Positions 9,744 through 17,977 of a stretch of DNA of 64,000 bases are shown piece after piece. Location: the NCBI RefSeq assembly GCF_905332535.1, contig NZ_CAJOCF010000001.1, forward strand, positions 248,001 through 312,000, written 5' to 3'. The notes beneath the pieces are model-generated. The model saw nothing but the letters and a program-made list of their open reading frames with translations, had not been told where the DNA came from and did no database searches. This stretch comes from Latilactobacillus fragifolii. GTDB lineage: Bacteria > Bacillota > Bacilli > Lactobacillales > Lactobacillaceae. Every line of letters begins with the position of its first letter. Position 1 is the first letter of the stretch. The position numbers and the translations under genes were made by a program.

Positions 9744-10406
9744 GTGGATGATTTATGGAAAAAATATTTACCCAACTCACTAGTAAATAGCAATTTAACT
9801 GAGGAATACATTTCAGTTGGGAAAATGTTAGGTAGCCAGAAATCAGTGTTTAAACAACTATATCTTGCTTATTTAAGACAAGAAATCAGCTTCGAGTTTA
9901 AACCAACCATTGGAGCGAAGTTTAGTTGTTTATTTGACTATCAAAAAAGATCGGTTCAAATTATGCGACTAGAAAAACAATTAGTATTCACATTTGAGAT
10001 ATTTCAACAGTATATGCGTTTGATTGATGCACTCTATAGTCCAATACTACCAATTGGAACTGTGGTAGTATTGGATGAAAAATTTTTACCTGAAGAAATA
10101 CGGATGATGTTTTCAGAAGGTGATTTAGGATTATTAGTTTCGATCCATGCGCGTAAAGTTACACTAAGTGAATCCTCATTGATTGATTATGTTGGCACAA
10201 TTTGGCCATTTGGAATGATGGTTGATGTTGAACCATTATTTCTGAATAATTTAATGATTGAAAAAGTAGTTATGAGTGGATTAACAAATGATTATGAAAA
10301 ACGGTATTCAGAAATCTTACAGAAACAGCAATTAATTGATCAGAAGTATTCATACGCTTTTTTTGATGAATATGTGCAAAATTTTAATAGGCAGGTGAAA
10401 TCATGA
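9744..10406 (+). CDS. Long DUF4176-domain protein, candidate LXG toxin partner, cassette 1
   Basis: A 220-residue protein starting at GTG 9744. Its C-terminal half carries DUF4176: LPIGTVVVLD near residue 98, then the YVGTIWPFGMM…EPLFLNN block. DUF4176 proteins are regularly encoded beside LXG toxins and are thought to act as toxin partners or chaperones. The N-terminal ~95 residues are an extension absent from the short DUF4176 proteins found after the immunity genes in this island. The gene overlaps the LXG start by four bases (ATGA), which points to coupled translation and a stoichiometric partner role. Fragments of this gene recur at 16508–16560 and 22866–22990. Confidence 0.8.
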   Translation: MDDLWKKYLPNSLVNSNLTEEYISVGKMLGSQKSVFKQLYLAYLRQEISFEFKPTIGAKFSCLFDYQKRSVQIMRLEKQLVFTFEIFQQYMRLIDALYSPILPIGTVVVLDEKFLPEEIRMMFSEGDLGLLVSIHARKVTLSESSLIDYVGTIWPFGMMVDVEPLFLNNLMIEKVVMSGLTNDYEKRYSEILQKQQLIDQKYSYAFFDEYVQNFNRQVKS

Positions 10407-11725
10407 AAGTAGATATTGCTGAGATTCGAGAATTGAAATCGAAGTTAGAGCGACAACAAGTATCGATTCAAGACCAGATTAATAACGCTAAACATAGCCT
10501 TCAGGTAGTAGAAAAAGAAGATGCTTTATCTGGTAAAGTTAAACAAGCCGTCAATATTGATATTACGAACCACCAAATCCCATTATTAACAAATTATTAT
10601 GATATTTTGTTTGAATTAACGGCGTTTCTAAAAGATCAGTTAAAAGCCTTTAAAGAAACGACTTCCGAAAATAGTAGTTCTGCAGTTATTCAAAGTGAGA
10701 TTTTAGAAAGTTATGAGAGAAAATTTAGTAGTTGCGAAACGCGATTTGTAGATTTTGAAAAGCAAATAAACCATGTTTACAGTAGTATTAATGGCATTGT
10801 AACTATTAGTGGCGTGTCAGGTAAATCGGTTGTTGAAAAATTAAACGAGGCTAAAAAAGTTTTAACAAAAACAAATCAAAAATTAGCAGCGTTTAATCGA
10901 ATTGATTTAACGAATAATAAGGTTAAAGAACTATTGGATCTACAGAAGGCAGAAATAAATAGGCTCAACTCAATTACAAGTACTAGCTACACGTCACAGG
11001 CAGCCTTAAAAATACTGGGAGACCAATCATTCGAAAAGGCGGTTAATAAGCAACATCTCGCGGTAAAAAAAGCGGAAAAGGTGGCATTAGAAGCTTATAA
11101 AAAGAGATATGCTAAACAACACCCTGTTATGTTAGCGATTGAAGGCGTGTTAGGAAAAGAAAATGTTGATCAGATCGGTAAAGCGGTTAATAAAGCTTCA
11201 GGTATCAATAATAAAATTCAAAATACTGGTGATGTATTGACACTGTTAGGCAATTCAGTTAGCAAATTTGGTGGCATGATATCCGTAGCTGAGGCAAGGA
11301 TGGCAGGCCTTGCAAGTGAAGGTAAGAATGCTTTTACAATGACAAGTAAATCTAGCGTTGGACAAGCAGTTTTAAAATCTGGGAGACAAATTATAAATGA
11401 TGGTAAAGCGGTTGGTAGAACACTTACTGGCGTTGGATTTGGTATTGGGGTTTTAGATGACATGTTTAATAAAGGAAAAACGTTGGGACAAGCAATAGCA
11501 CATAGTGGTGTTGCAACAGTTCTTGGTATCGGTGTTGCAGCTTTAGCTGGTACTTTTGTTTCTGCTCCGTTAGCACTTTTGGTTGTTACTGTGGGTGCGG
11601 GGTTATTGATAAATACAGGTTATGAATATCTATACAATAATAATGTTGGTGGAATAAAAGATAAAATCAATGACCTAGGTCAAGCTATTGATGGTAGTTC
11701 AAAAAATCTAATTATCATGGCGTAA
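10403..11725 (+). CDS. LXG toxin with glycine-rich membrane-active-type C-terminus (TspA-like)
   Basis: A 440-residue T7SSb effector. Residues 1–235 are the helical LXG domain, with the LXG motif as LSG at 42–44 in the stretch DALSGKVKQAV shared by all three LXG proteins here. The C-terminal ~200 residues lack nuclease-type His/Asp clusters. Instead they are rich in Gly, Ala and Val, with hydrophobic stretches near residues 340–360 and 370–410. That is typical of LXG toxins that depolarise or permeabilise membranes, such as Staphylococcus TspA or Streptococcus TelE. The next gene encodes a DUF443 membrane protein, the TsaI immunity family, which supports a membrane target. The activity itself is inferred. 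Confidence 0.85.
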   Translation: MKVDIAEIRELKSKLERQQVSIQDQINNAKHSLQVVEKEDALSGKVKQAVNIDITNHQIPLLTNYYDILFELTAFLKDQLKAFKETTSENSSSAVIQSEILESYERKFSSCETRFVDFEKQINHVYSSINGIVTISGVSGKSVVEKLNEAKKVLTKTNQKLAAFNRIDLTNNKVKELLDLQKAEINRLNSITSTSYTSQAALKILGDQSFEKAVNKQHLAVKKAEKVALEAYKKRYAKQHPVMLAIEGVLGKENVDQIGKAVNKASGINNKIQNTGDVLTLLGNSVSKFGGMISVAEARMAGLASEGKNAFTMTSKSSVGQAVLKSGRQIINDGKAVGRTLTGVGFGIGVLDDMFNKGKTLGQAIAHSGVATVLGIGVAALAGTFVSAPLALLVVTVGAGLLINTGYEYLYNNNVGGIKDKINDLGQAIDGSSKNLIIMA

Positions 11726-11745
11726 AAAATGAGTGAGGGATGAAG

Positions 11746-12366
11746 ATGTCTTTTGCACGTGTAGAGCATATTAAGGGCACAAGTCGATACAAGTTATTAA
11801 ATTATGATAGTGAAGTTTTCTGCCTTGACCTGGATAGTAATCCAATCTTTGCTATATTACCGTTTTTAGTCTATATATTACCGATTAAGGTTTATCAGAT
11901 TAATCCGGAAACTGTGCAGAAAAAAATATATAGAATTGTTAATATGACACTCTTAATTGGCTGCTCAACGATTATTTCGACTTTTGTAAGAATTAATTAT
12001 AGTAAGGAAATAGTTGATATTTCGATTAATACGCGGATATTAATTACATTTGTTTTTTGTAGCTTGCTATTAATTGTTAGATATGGGTGGCGTTATAAGC
12101 ATAATCAAGTGAGTAATCAGAAGGTACTATTCAAAGTATTTTTATTTCCAGTAGGGGTCAAAGCAAAGCTGTTGTTATTTGCAGGCTTTATTGTATATAT
12201 TACTTTGATGATTGGTGGTTTATGGATTGCTATTTTTTTAGAGGCTAATTTAGTTCTATTTATAGTTGGACTATTATTCTTAATAATGTATACGTATTTA
12301 AATATGCTGACGATTAAAGATGCAAAATATGTAGTAAAAATAACTGATGATATAAGGAGTAATTAA
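11746..12366 (+). CDS. DUF443 (TsaI-type) five-helix membrane immunity protein
   Basis: A 206-residue polytopic protein. The start at 11746 is preferred over ATG 11740 because the GAGGG site sits about six bases before it. The N-terminal RYKLLNYDSEVFCLDLD stretch followed by a hydrophobic LPFLVYILP segment is characteristic of the DUF443 family. Staphylococcus TsaI proteins of this family protect against the LXG toxin TspA. About five membrane helices follow (near residues 38–50, 66–84, 92–110, 142–162 and 168–188). The gene lies directly behind the glycine-rich LXG toxin, so it is most likely its immunity protein. Bases 12083–12366 recur in a decayed copy at 27090–27367. Confidence 0.85.
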   Translation: MSFARVEHIKGTSRYKLLNYDSEVFCLDLDSNPIFAILPFLVYILPIKVYQINPETVQKKIYRIVNMTLLIGCSTIISTFVRINYSKEIVDISINTRILITFVFCSLLLIVRYGWRYKHNQVSNQKVLFKVFLFPVGVKAKLLLFAGFIVYITLMIGGLWIAIFLEANLVLFIVGLLFLIMYTYLNMLTIKDAKYVVKITDDIRSN

Positions 12367-12370
12367 AATT

Positions 12371-12658
12371 ATGTTACCAATTGGATCAATTATTTATTTA
12401 AAGGAAGGCTCACGAAAGATTATGATTTTAAATAGAGGCCCGGTTATTGAAGAAAATAACGAAAATATTTTCTTTGACTATTCTGGTTGCTCGTATCCTT
12501 TGGGATTAAATATTGATGAAATATTTTATTTTAATGAAGAAAACGTTGATAAGATACTATTTGAAGGATTTTCTGATGAGGACGAAGAAAGATTTGATGA
12601 ATTATATTCAGAATATTTGAGAGAAAACAAGAATATAAGAAAAGGATCTGTCCAATAA
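12371..12658 (+). CDS. Short DUF4176 protein
   Basis: A 95-residue, acidic, cytosolic DUF4176 protein. MLPIGSIIYLKEGSRKIMI at the start and the FDYSGCSYPLG…IFYFNEENVDKILFEGF block are the family hallmarks. An AAGGAG site lies 11 bases before ATG 12371. It stands five bases after the membrane immunity gene. The same order (membrane immunity gene, then short DUF4176) is seen at 26652 and 28388, and in remnants at 27371 and 31455. The function is unknown; a role in handling membrane-active toxins or their immunity proteins is inferred only from this repeated placement. Confidence 0.8.
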   Translation: MLPIGSIIYLKEGSRKIMILNRGPVIEENNENIFFDYSGCSYPLGLNIDEIFYFNEENVDKILFEGFSDEDEERFDELYSEYLRENKNIRKGSVQ

Positions 12659-12686
12659 GTTTTAATTTAAGGTGGAGGTATTTGCA

Positions 12687-13272
12687 ATGGCAAGTACCTT
12701 TTTTATCAAAAATTTTGTGCTCAGTTGAGCTCACTTTCAGGCTTACCTAATATGAACCGCCATTAGGAGCTAAGTTAACAATGCAATTCGACTGGCAAGG
12801 ACAGCGTGTGCAGATTGACTATTTAAAGAATGTTATTCAACTCACGATTGCTCAATGTCGCTTGTGGTTAGCTACAATTGATACGGCTTGTAATACGATT
12901 TATCCAATCGGAACGCTAGTTGAACTGGATCTAGATTACGTCCAACCAGAACTACGGGCGAGTTTTGAAGATGCTAATTTAGGATTATTCCTAGTGATTC
13001 AATCGCGATTATTACCAACTAAGCAAACTGATTACTATCTGAATTATTTGGCAACAATGTGGCCAATGGGGATCTCACCTGATGTGCATCCGATTACCTT
13101 GAATAATTATCAGGTGAAGCGGGTGGTTCATATGGGCTTTACGAATGATTTAGATGAACAATACGTCTTAAAACTCCGCCAAGAATTCTTGACGCAAAAG
13201 CGAATTCCAACGAGCTATTCTGCGCAAACTTCCATTCCGAATGGACAGGAGGTAGTGACCGGTGAAAGCTAG
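12687..13272 (+). pseudogene. Long DUF4176 gene of cassette 2, 5'-truncated
   Basis: From ATG 12781 an open frame of 163 codons gives the DUF4176 half (YPIGTLVELDLD, then YLATMWPMGISPD). The N-terminal ~95 residues of the intact paralogues are missing. Homology runs upstream of ATG 12781: bases 12754–12780 read EPPLGAKLT in frame, matching LGAK in the paralogues, and 12739–12749 read QAYL in another frame. The 5' part is therefore deleted and frameshifted, not merely shorter. At 12671–12698 a good GGTGGAGG site and an ATGGCAAGTA start resemble the beginning of a DUF5344 gene, which suggests one deletion ran from the lap2 start into this gene. The 3' end overlaps the LXG gene by 11 bases. Confidence 0.7.
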
Positions 13273-14818
13273 TGTTGCAGAATTATATGACGCGCAACGT
13301 GATTTACAAAATATGATTCAGACGATTCAAAATGAACTGGATAACGCTAAAAAAAGTGTTAAGGATGTTCAAAAAGCAGACCACTTAAAAGGAAAAGTTA
13401 AAGAAGCAATTAATGGTAATTTAGGCAATCATTACCTCCCGTTACTTGATAGTTATCATGATATGCTGCATGAATTGAAAGCGGATTACCAGAAAGAGTT
13501 GGCAGAGTTTCAATCAACGGTGGAAGAACGCAATCATGCGGCCGTCATTGATCGAAATCTTTTGATTCAAGCAGAAGGCCAGTTTTCTAAAGCGTTAACC
13601 GAATTTCATCATTTGGAAAAAACGGCCGAAAATGTGTATTCATCAGTGGATGACCTGGTGAGTTTTGAACACACTTCGTCAACGGGTTTTGTCAATGAGA
13701 TGGCTGCAAGCAAGCTGGTCTTAACCCATACAAAAGATTGGCTAGACCGGTATAATGGTAGAAAAAGTGGTGCCAAGGTTGAAGCCATCATCAGTAACCA
13801 ACGTCGTCAACTCAACCAAATGGGCAAAGCCGCCGGTGGCGGTTATACGTCCGCTAAATCAATGGCTTTTTACCAAGATGATACCTTTAAAAAGGCCATC
13901 AAGAAAGAACACACGGCAGTCCTTAAAGCTGAAAAGATTGAATATCGTCATGAACACCCGATTATCACCATGATTCATGATCAGTATGATAAAATTGATC
14001 TGGAGAAAGTAGCTGCAGTAGTCGAGAACTCTGTTGAATTGTTGACTGATGGCATGTTGATAGCAGATTTAGCCGTCATGGGTTCGGCAGTAATTGAAAT
14101 GGTCGCAACTGCAGTCGCTGAACCATTCACTTTCGGGGCAGATACGCCACTTTTTGCTGTTGAAGGCGGTCAGTTCGCGGCTGGTCTAGCAGCATTTACG
14201 GAAGAATTTGGCGCTAAGATGGCGACGAAAGAAGTTTTTAAAGGTGGCGAAAGAATTGTCGCAGAAGGAACTCTCAAGGCCGAAACAGATGTTGAACTGA
14301 AGAACGAGCGGATGGTAGCTGAAGGTGAGAAAGCCAGTGGGACTGAGAAGCTTATTGCTGACAGAACTAAAGGATTAGATTTAAATCCTCATTCTACTCA
14401 ACAAAAACAATTAAGCGCTAAAAAGATGAAAGAACTTAAAAGCAAAATAGATAATCGAACTATAAAAAAAGTTGAATATGACCAGTATATATGGAATAAA
14501 AAATTTGCTAAGCATAGAGCGTCTGGGGTTGATGATTTTTGGTATCAAGAGCGTCAACGAATTTTAAATATTGAAACTCCAACTAGAAATTGGAATCAAG
14601 AACAAATTAATGATATTCTGAATGGTAAAAAACCTAAAGTTGATGGAAAAACTGTTCAAGGGCATCATTCTTATAGTGCTTCACAATATCCGCATTTAGC
14701 AAATAAAGGAGAAGTAATCTACCCAGCAACTTTTGACGAACATTTTTATGGTTGGCATGGTGGAAATTGGAAAGATAGCCTTCCAGGTAGACCAATTAAT
14801 CCATTTGATGATTTTTAG
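13262..14818 (+). CDS. LXG toxin with GHH-type HNH/EndoVII-superfamily nuclease tip
   Basis: A 518-residue polymorphic toxin starting at GTG 13262 behind GGAGGT. Residues 1–225 are the LXG domain, with LKG at 42–44. Residues 245–325 form a hydrophobic Ala/Gly-rich middle, and 330–360 a charged linker (KNERMVAEGEKA) that recurs in two orphan tips downstream. The C-terminal ~150 residues are a nuclease-like tip: NWNQEQINDILNGKKP, then GHH at 467–469, a conserved EH about 30 residues on, and a WHGGNW motif. This is the pattern of GHH-signature toxins of the HNH/Endonuclease VII fold, expected to cut DNA or RNA in rival cells. The 109-residue gene behind it is the likely immunity partner. Confidence 0.82.
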   Translation: MKASVAELYDAQRDLQNMIQTIQNELDNAKKSVKDVQKADHLKGKVKEAINGNLGNHYLPLLDSYHDMLHELKADYQKELAEFQSTVEERNHAAVIDRNLLIQAEGQFSKALTEFHHLEKTAENVYSSVDDLVSFEHTSSTGFVNEMAASKLVLTHTKDWLDRYNGRKSGAKVEAIISNQRRQLNQMGKAAGGGYTSAKSMAFYQDDTFKKAIKKEHTAVLKAEKIEYRHEHPIITMIHDQYDKIDLEKVAAVVENSVELLTDGMLIADLAVMGSAVIEMVATAVAEPFTFGADTPLFAVEGGQFAAGLAAFTEEFGAKMATKEVFKGGERIVAEGTLKAETDVELKNERMVAEGEKASGTEKLIADRTKGLDLNPHSTQQKQLSAKKMKELKSKIDNRTIKKVEYDQYIWNKKFAKHRASGVDDFWYQERQRILNIETPTRNWNQEQINDILNGKKPKVDGKTVQGHHSYSASQYPHLANKGEVIYPATFDEHFYGWHGGNWKDSLPGRPINPFDDF

Positions 14819-14836
14819 ATATGAAAGGAGAGTAAA

Positions 14837-15166
14837 ATGCCTAAGTTAAATGTAAAAGTACAGAAAGATAACAATGAAATCAAATATATTGCTGCACTTA
14901 GAAAAAATACTAATATGAGTATGATAGATATAAAAAACAAATTAAATAATAACGAATATATTTTATCTTGTGATTTACTGGATGTAGATGAATTAGTGGA
15001 ACTGAAAAAAAATATTGAGATATTATTAAATGTAGGGGCTAAAGTGGATTTCTATGAGGATGATAGGCAAGTTAGTAAAGAGTTTTTAGATAATCTTATA
15101 GAATCACACTATGACACAGAAAGATATCTAGAAGAGATTGATAATAATATAATTGATGAAAACTAG
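14837..15166 (+). CDS. Candidate immunity protein for the GHH nuclease toxin
   Basis: A 109-residue acidic, soluble protein (predominantly Asp, Glu, Asn and Lys) with no membrane segment. It follows the nuclease-tipped LXG gene by 18 bases and has its own strong AAAGGAGAG site. Immunity to cytosolic nuclease toxins is normally a small acidic protein encoded directly downstream, which is why it is assigned this role. The central ELKKNIEILLNVGAKVDFYEDDR stretch resembles a helix–strand unit as in ribosomal L7/L12 C-terminal-like folds. That resemblance is weak, and I recognise no named immunity family. Confidence 0.65.
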   Translation: MPKLNVKVQKDNNEIKYIAALRKNTNMSMIDIKNKLNNNEYILSCDLLDVDELVELKKNIEILLNVGAKVDFYEDDRQVSKEFLDNLIESHYDTERYLEEIDNNIIDEN

Positions 15167-15536
15167 TAGATGAAGTTGGAAAGCCAATCATGAAAAATGC
15201 AGATATAAATAAAGGACAAATTCTTGATAGATATGGGGAATCTGACGGCACATTTACTAGTCCAGTAGAAAATGGGAAAATACCAAATTATGATACAAGG
15301 GGACTACCTTATCCAGAAAGTGTAATGGATTACCATCAATATGAAGTGGTAAAAGATGTCAATATAAAGAATGTACAACAAGGATATAACAAATTGAGTG
15401 ATTTAGATAAAAAAATGTTAGATACTCTAATGGCTCGTTATGAATTCACTTTGGAAGACATAGCAAGCCTAAATTAGGAAATATATCTGAAGTTTTTGGT
15501 GCAGGTGGTGGAACCCAAATACAGTTTGGAACTTCT
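15160..15536 (+). pseudogene. Orphan TNT-like (NAD glycohydrolase) toxin tip, frameshifted
   Basis: The frame from about 15160 reads LVDEVGKPIM, then GQILDRYG, DGTFTSP, TRGLPYPES and YHQYEVVKD. Those are the signatures of the tuberculosis-necrotizing-toxin (TNT) fold that hydrolyses NAD. It stops at 15477. After a shift near 15462 the next frame continues KPKLGNISEVFGAGGGTQIQFGTSV, the expected C-terminal TNT glycine motif. No LXG domain, start codon or ribosome site precedes it, so it is a detached and broken tip, stored behind the cassette 2 immunity gene. The last few residues expected after GTSV are missing; the frame runs straight into the next coding segment. Confidence 0.75.
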
Positions 15537-15794
15537 GTGTTTAATAACAAAGATATAAATAGGCAAGAATGGCAAACAAGAATAGAGTATTGTCTGGAAA
15601 AGAAACGATATGTAGTTTATTCATTAGCAGATAGAGCTAGTTTAATGGGGAAAGTTAGTGAATTTGAAGATTTTAACAGTGCTAAAGATGCTTTTTTTAA
15701 AAAATTAGATTTAACAGTAAAATATAATAGTTTAAGAGTTGAGAATAATGAATTACCTGAATATCAATCACCAATTTGGAATGAAAAAATTTAG
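15537..15794 (+). CDS. Candidate immunity remnant for the TNT-like tip
   Basis: An 85-codon frame (GTG 15537) that is continuous with the end of the TNT-like tip and has no ribosome site of its own. It encodes a soluble product with RQEWQTRIEYCLEKKRYVVYSLADRASLMGK and ends in ELPEYQSPIW. It is most simply read as an immunity protein whose start has been fused to the truncated toxin end by a small deletion. Whether it is still translated is doubtful. The assignment as immunity comes from position only. Confidence 0.5.
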   Translation: MFNNKDINRQEWQTRIEYCLEKKRYVVYSLADRASLMGKVSEFEDFNSAKDAFFKKLDLTVKYNSLRVENNELPEYQSPIWNEKI

Positions 15795-16350
15795 TTATTT
15801 TCAAAAATTAGGACGGAAATTTTAAGAAGGGTCAATATTGTTTTGGTTTAGTTGATCAATAATTAGGCATAAATTGATGGATAATTTAAATATTATTACT
15901 GAATTTGGAAAATGAAAATATTTTGCTAGATTCTGAGGGTGAAGTAAAAAAAGTTTGAAAAAGATTTGGCTGTATTTAATAAGTCCGCTCGAGTTGCCAA
16001 TAGCCAACAAAATTTAGCTGAATTTATTGTACGCACAAAACTTCTATCTCTAAAAGAAAACGATTTAACGCTATCGTTTTCTTTCCCGATAATGGCAACT
16101 TGCCAAAGCATAAAAAGTTGAGAACTTTTAAAATTGGATTCATAATATTAAAAATCAAATTTTAAAACGTACAAATTAAGTTGCTGGTAACTAATAGAAG
16201 TTAGTTGTGTTTATTGGACTAAAAAATATAGAATTTCAACGGTTATAAAGTTATTAAATTGGTATTAGTGAAAGAATAATCACTGATGCTTTTTTTGTGG
16301 GTTATTAGTAATATCAGGCACACTCGAGAGATTTAACCAGTCTGGGCTTG
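15795..16350. other. Degenerate intergenic region with decayed coding scraps
   Basis: No intact gene is visible. Around 15958–16120 one frame reads EKDLAVFNKSARVANSQQ through to a stop without a credible start, and looks like the tail of a decayed gene I cannot name. A perfect 12-bp A/T-rich inverted repeat at 16053–16064 and 16073–16084 lies inside it and could be a weak terminator. The rest is very AT-rich with stops in all frames. Confidence 0.5.
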
Positions 16351-16503
16351 TTATATGGTGACGTTTATAGCACAAAATTATCGTTTTTATGAGGCTAATA
16401 TAACGTTTAGTACATAATAATGACAGTTTGTATCAGAGTATATATTGCACAATGAATATTTGATATAGTATATATTGGTGAAGGTACTTTAGGATTATTA
16501 ATC
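16351..16503 (+). repeat. 153-bp promoter repeat, copy A (decayed)
   Basis: Nearly identical over its full length to 22992–23144, which lies directly upstream of the cassette 3 operon. Here the -35 box reads ATGACA instead of TTGACA, and no module gene follows. It is followed at 16508–16560 by about 50 bases matching the interior of the long DUF4176 gene (compare 9920–9967), joined without the intervening lap genes. It therefore marks the 5' boundary of a deleted cassette. Confidence 0.85.
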
Positions 16504-16605
16504 GGCGAGGTTTAGTTATTTATTTGACTATCAAAAAAGATCGGTTCAAATTATGTTGGAGAATTGGGAGTGTTTCTGGGGTAAAGTCCACAGCTCTTAA
16601 AAAAC

Positions 16606-16767
16606 GGAGCGTTTTCTCCTGAACAATCAATAAATGGTGAAGTATATGTTACTGGAATTTCCGGTAACGTAACTTCTATGTTTGGAGACTATAGAAATAA
16701 TATAAATCTCACAGGATCAGAAACCATCGGTCATGCTGAAGCCTCAGGGAATTTACATTTAAGTTGA
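16606..16767 (+). pseudogene. Tail fragment of a Gly/Ser-rich toxin-like protein
   Basis: An open stretch without start or ribosome site reads GAFSPEQSINGEVYVTGISG and continues with an Asn/Gly/Ser-rich, probably beta-rich sequence to the stop at 16765–16767. It lies just before the tubby-like gene and a lipoprotein gene. It is best explained as the 3' end of an effector gene whose front has been lost. Family unknown. Confidence 0.4.
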
Positions 16768-16812
16768 AGAATTTAGATTCAGAAAATATTTAGATAGAAC
16801 AGAGGGTAATCA

Positions 16813-17460
16813 ATGATGTTAATCAATAATACGTTTAAGCGAGTCCCTGCGGATATTCATAAAAAGTACGTACTTTTTAACAATAAAGGTGTTTCAGCAC
16901 AGTGTAAATTAAATATACTCAATGGGAGCGAATCATCTGCTTTAATCCGTGGGGGCTCTTACAGAATCGCTTCTACGCGGATGAATACGAATTCATTAAT
17001 TGATAGAGATAAGGCTCGTAATTCTAAATCAGAAAACTTCAATATTTTAGATAAATCAGGGGAATTAGTTGGTACACTGAGTTCCCGAATGTCCTTTCCG
17101 ATATTCGGGTATATGTATTATGAATTCGTATTTTCAGATACATTATATACTATATACAAAGTTGGAATGGGTAAACAGGGATTAAAATTTGTTGTTTATA
17201 TAGATGATAAGCAAGTGGGGTTAATGGAAAAGAAATTAGTTGAAAAAGATGGAAGGTCTGAGTATGAATTTTTTATGATGGATAGAAAATCCGAGGCCGT
17301 AAGTTTTCTTTTTCTTGTATATTACGATGCTTCATATAATGTACAAGATGAAGTACTGTTAAACACCAAAGAAGTAACATACGAATTTACAATCCATAAA
17401 GGGCTCAGAAATAAATATAATCCGAGATTTAAGGAGCAGCATAATGGGAAAAAAAATTAA
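16813..17460 (+). CDS. Tubby C-terminal-like (LURP-type) domain protein, candidate immunity
   Basis: A 215-residue soluble protein with an AGAGGG site seven bases before tandem ATGs (16813 and 16816). Residues 75–190 alternate short strands (NFNILDKSGELVGTLSS, then YIDDKQVGLMEKK and YEFFMMD). That resembles the 12-strand barrel of tubby-like/LURP-one proteins such as YxjI; the resemblance is by eye and moderate. It follows a toxin tail fragment and overlaps the next lipoprotein gene by 17 bases, so both may have been immunity or accessory genes of the lost effector. Confidence 0.5.
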   Translation: MMLINNTFKRVPADIHKKYVLFNNKGVSAQCKLNILNGSESSALIRGGSYRIASTRMNTNSLIDRDKARNSKSENFNILDKSGELVGTLSSRMSFPIFGYMYYEFVFSDTLYTIYKVGMGKQGLKFVVYIDDKQVGLMEKKLVEKDGRSEYEFFMMDRKSEAVSFLFLVYYDASYNVQDEVLLNTKEVTYEFTIHKGLRNKYNPRFKEQHNGKKN

Positions 17461-17854
17461 GATAATCCTGAGTATCTGTTTATTACTTGCAGTGCTAGTT
17501 GGTTGCGCAGGATCAAAAAAAATTCAAGGGACTTGGTGGATACAAGATATAAATAATAAGACCGGTCAATTAAAGCTATCAAAAAATAAGTTAACAATTA
17601 ACGTTGATAACATTGATAAAAGTTACGCATTTAAACAAAATGCTGTTGGGATTAAGAATGGGGTAACTTATTATGGAATAACACTCGATCATCAATCGTT
17701 TTCAATTATTTTTCCTGAAAAAAATAAGAACAAGGCAATATTTATGCAGGTTGATTCGACTGATAACTATTTAAAGGGAAAAATGATTTTTGCAATGAAT
17801 AAGACAAAAAAACCGAGCTACAGAAACTATGTGGTCCGTTATTTGAATCAATAG
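17444..17854 (+). CDS. Small lipoprotein
   Basis: A 136-residue protein with a classic lipoprotein signal: basic MGKKIK, a hydrophobic core, then the lipobox LVGC with Cys at residue 21. The mature part is small, basic and beta-prone (GTWWIQDINNKTGQLKLSKNKL), somewhat like lipocalin-type or YxeA/DUF-type Gram-positive lipoproteins, but I cannot name the family. The AAGGAGCA site lies inside the upstream gene, which it overlaps by 17 bases. A surface-anchored protein in a toxin island could protect against an extracellularly acting effector; that is inference. Confidence 0.7.
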   Translation: MGKKIKIILSICLLLAVLVGCAGSKKIQGTWWIQDINNKTGQLKLSKNKLTINVDNIDKSYAFKQNAVGIKNGVTYYGITLDHQSFSIIFPEKNKNKAIFMQVDSTDNYLKGKMIFAMNKTKKPSYRNYVVRYLNQ

Positions 17855-17977
17855 TAGTAAATGAAGGTGATGAAAAAAATCGCCCACGATCAATAGACTG
17901 CTCGGCATCGTTTTGAAGTTGATCACGCTAAAGATTTCGCAGCATTTGATTCCTTAATTGGTCAGTTAAAGGGGTTA

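Noticed and set aside
12531-12734. Minus-strand frame across the end of the short DUF4176 gene
   Set aside because: No ribosome site, lies antisense to a supported gene and its remnant neighbour.
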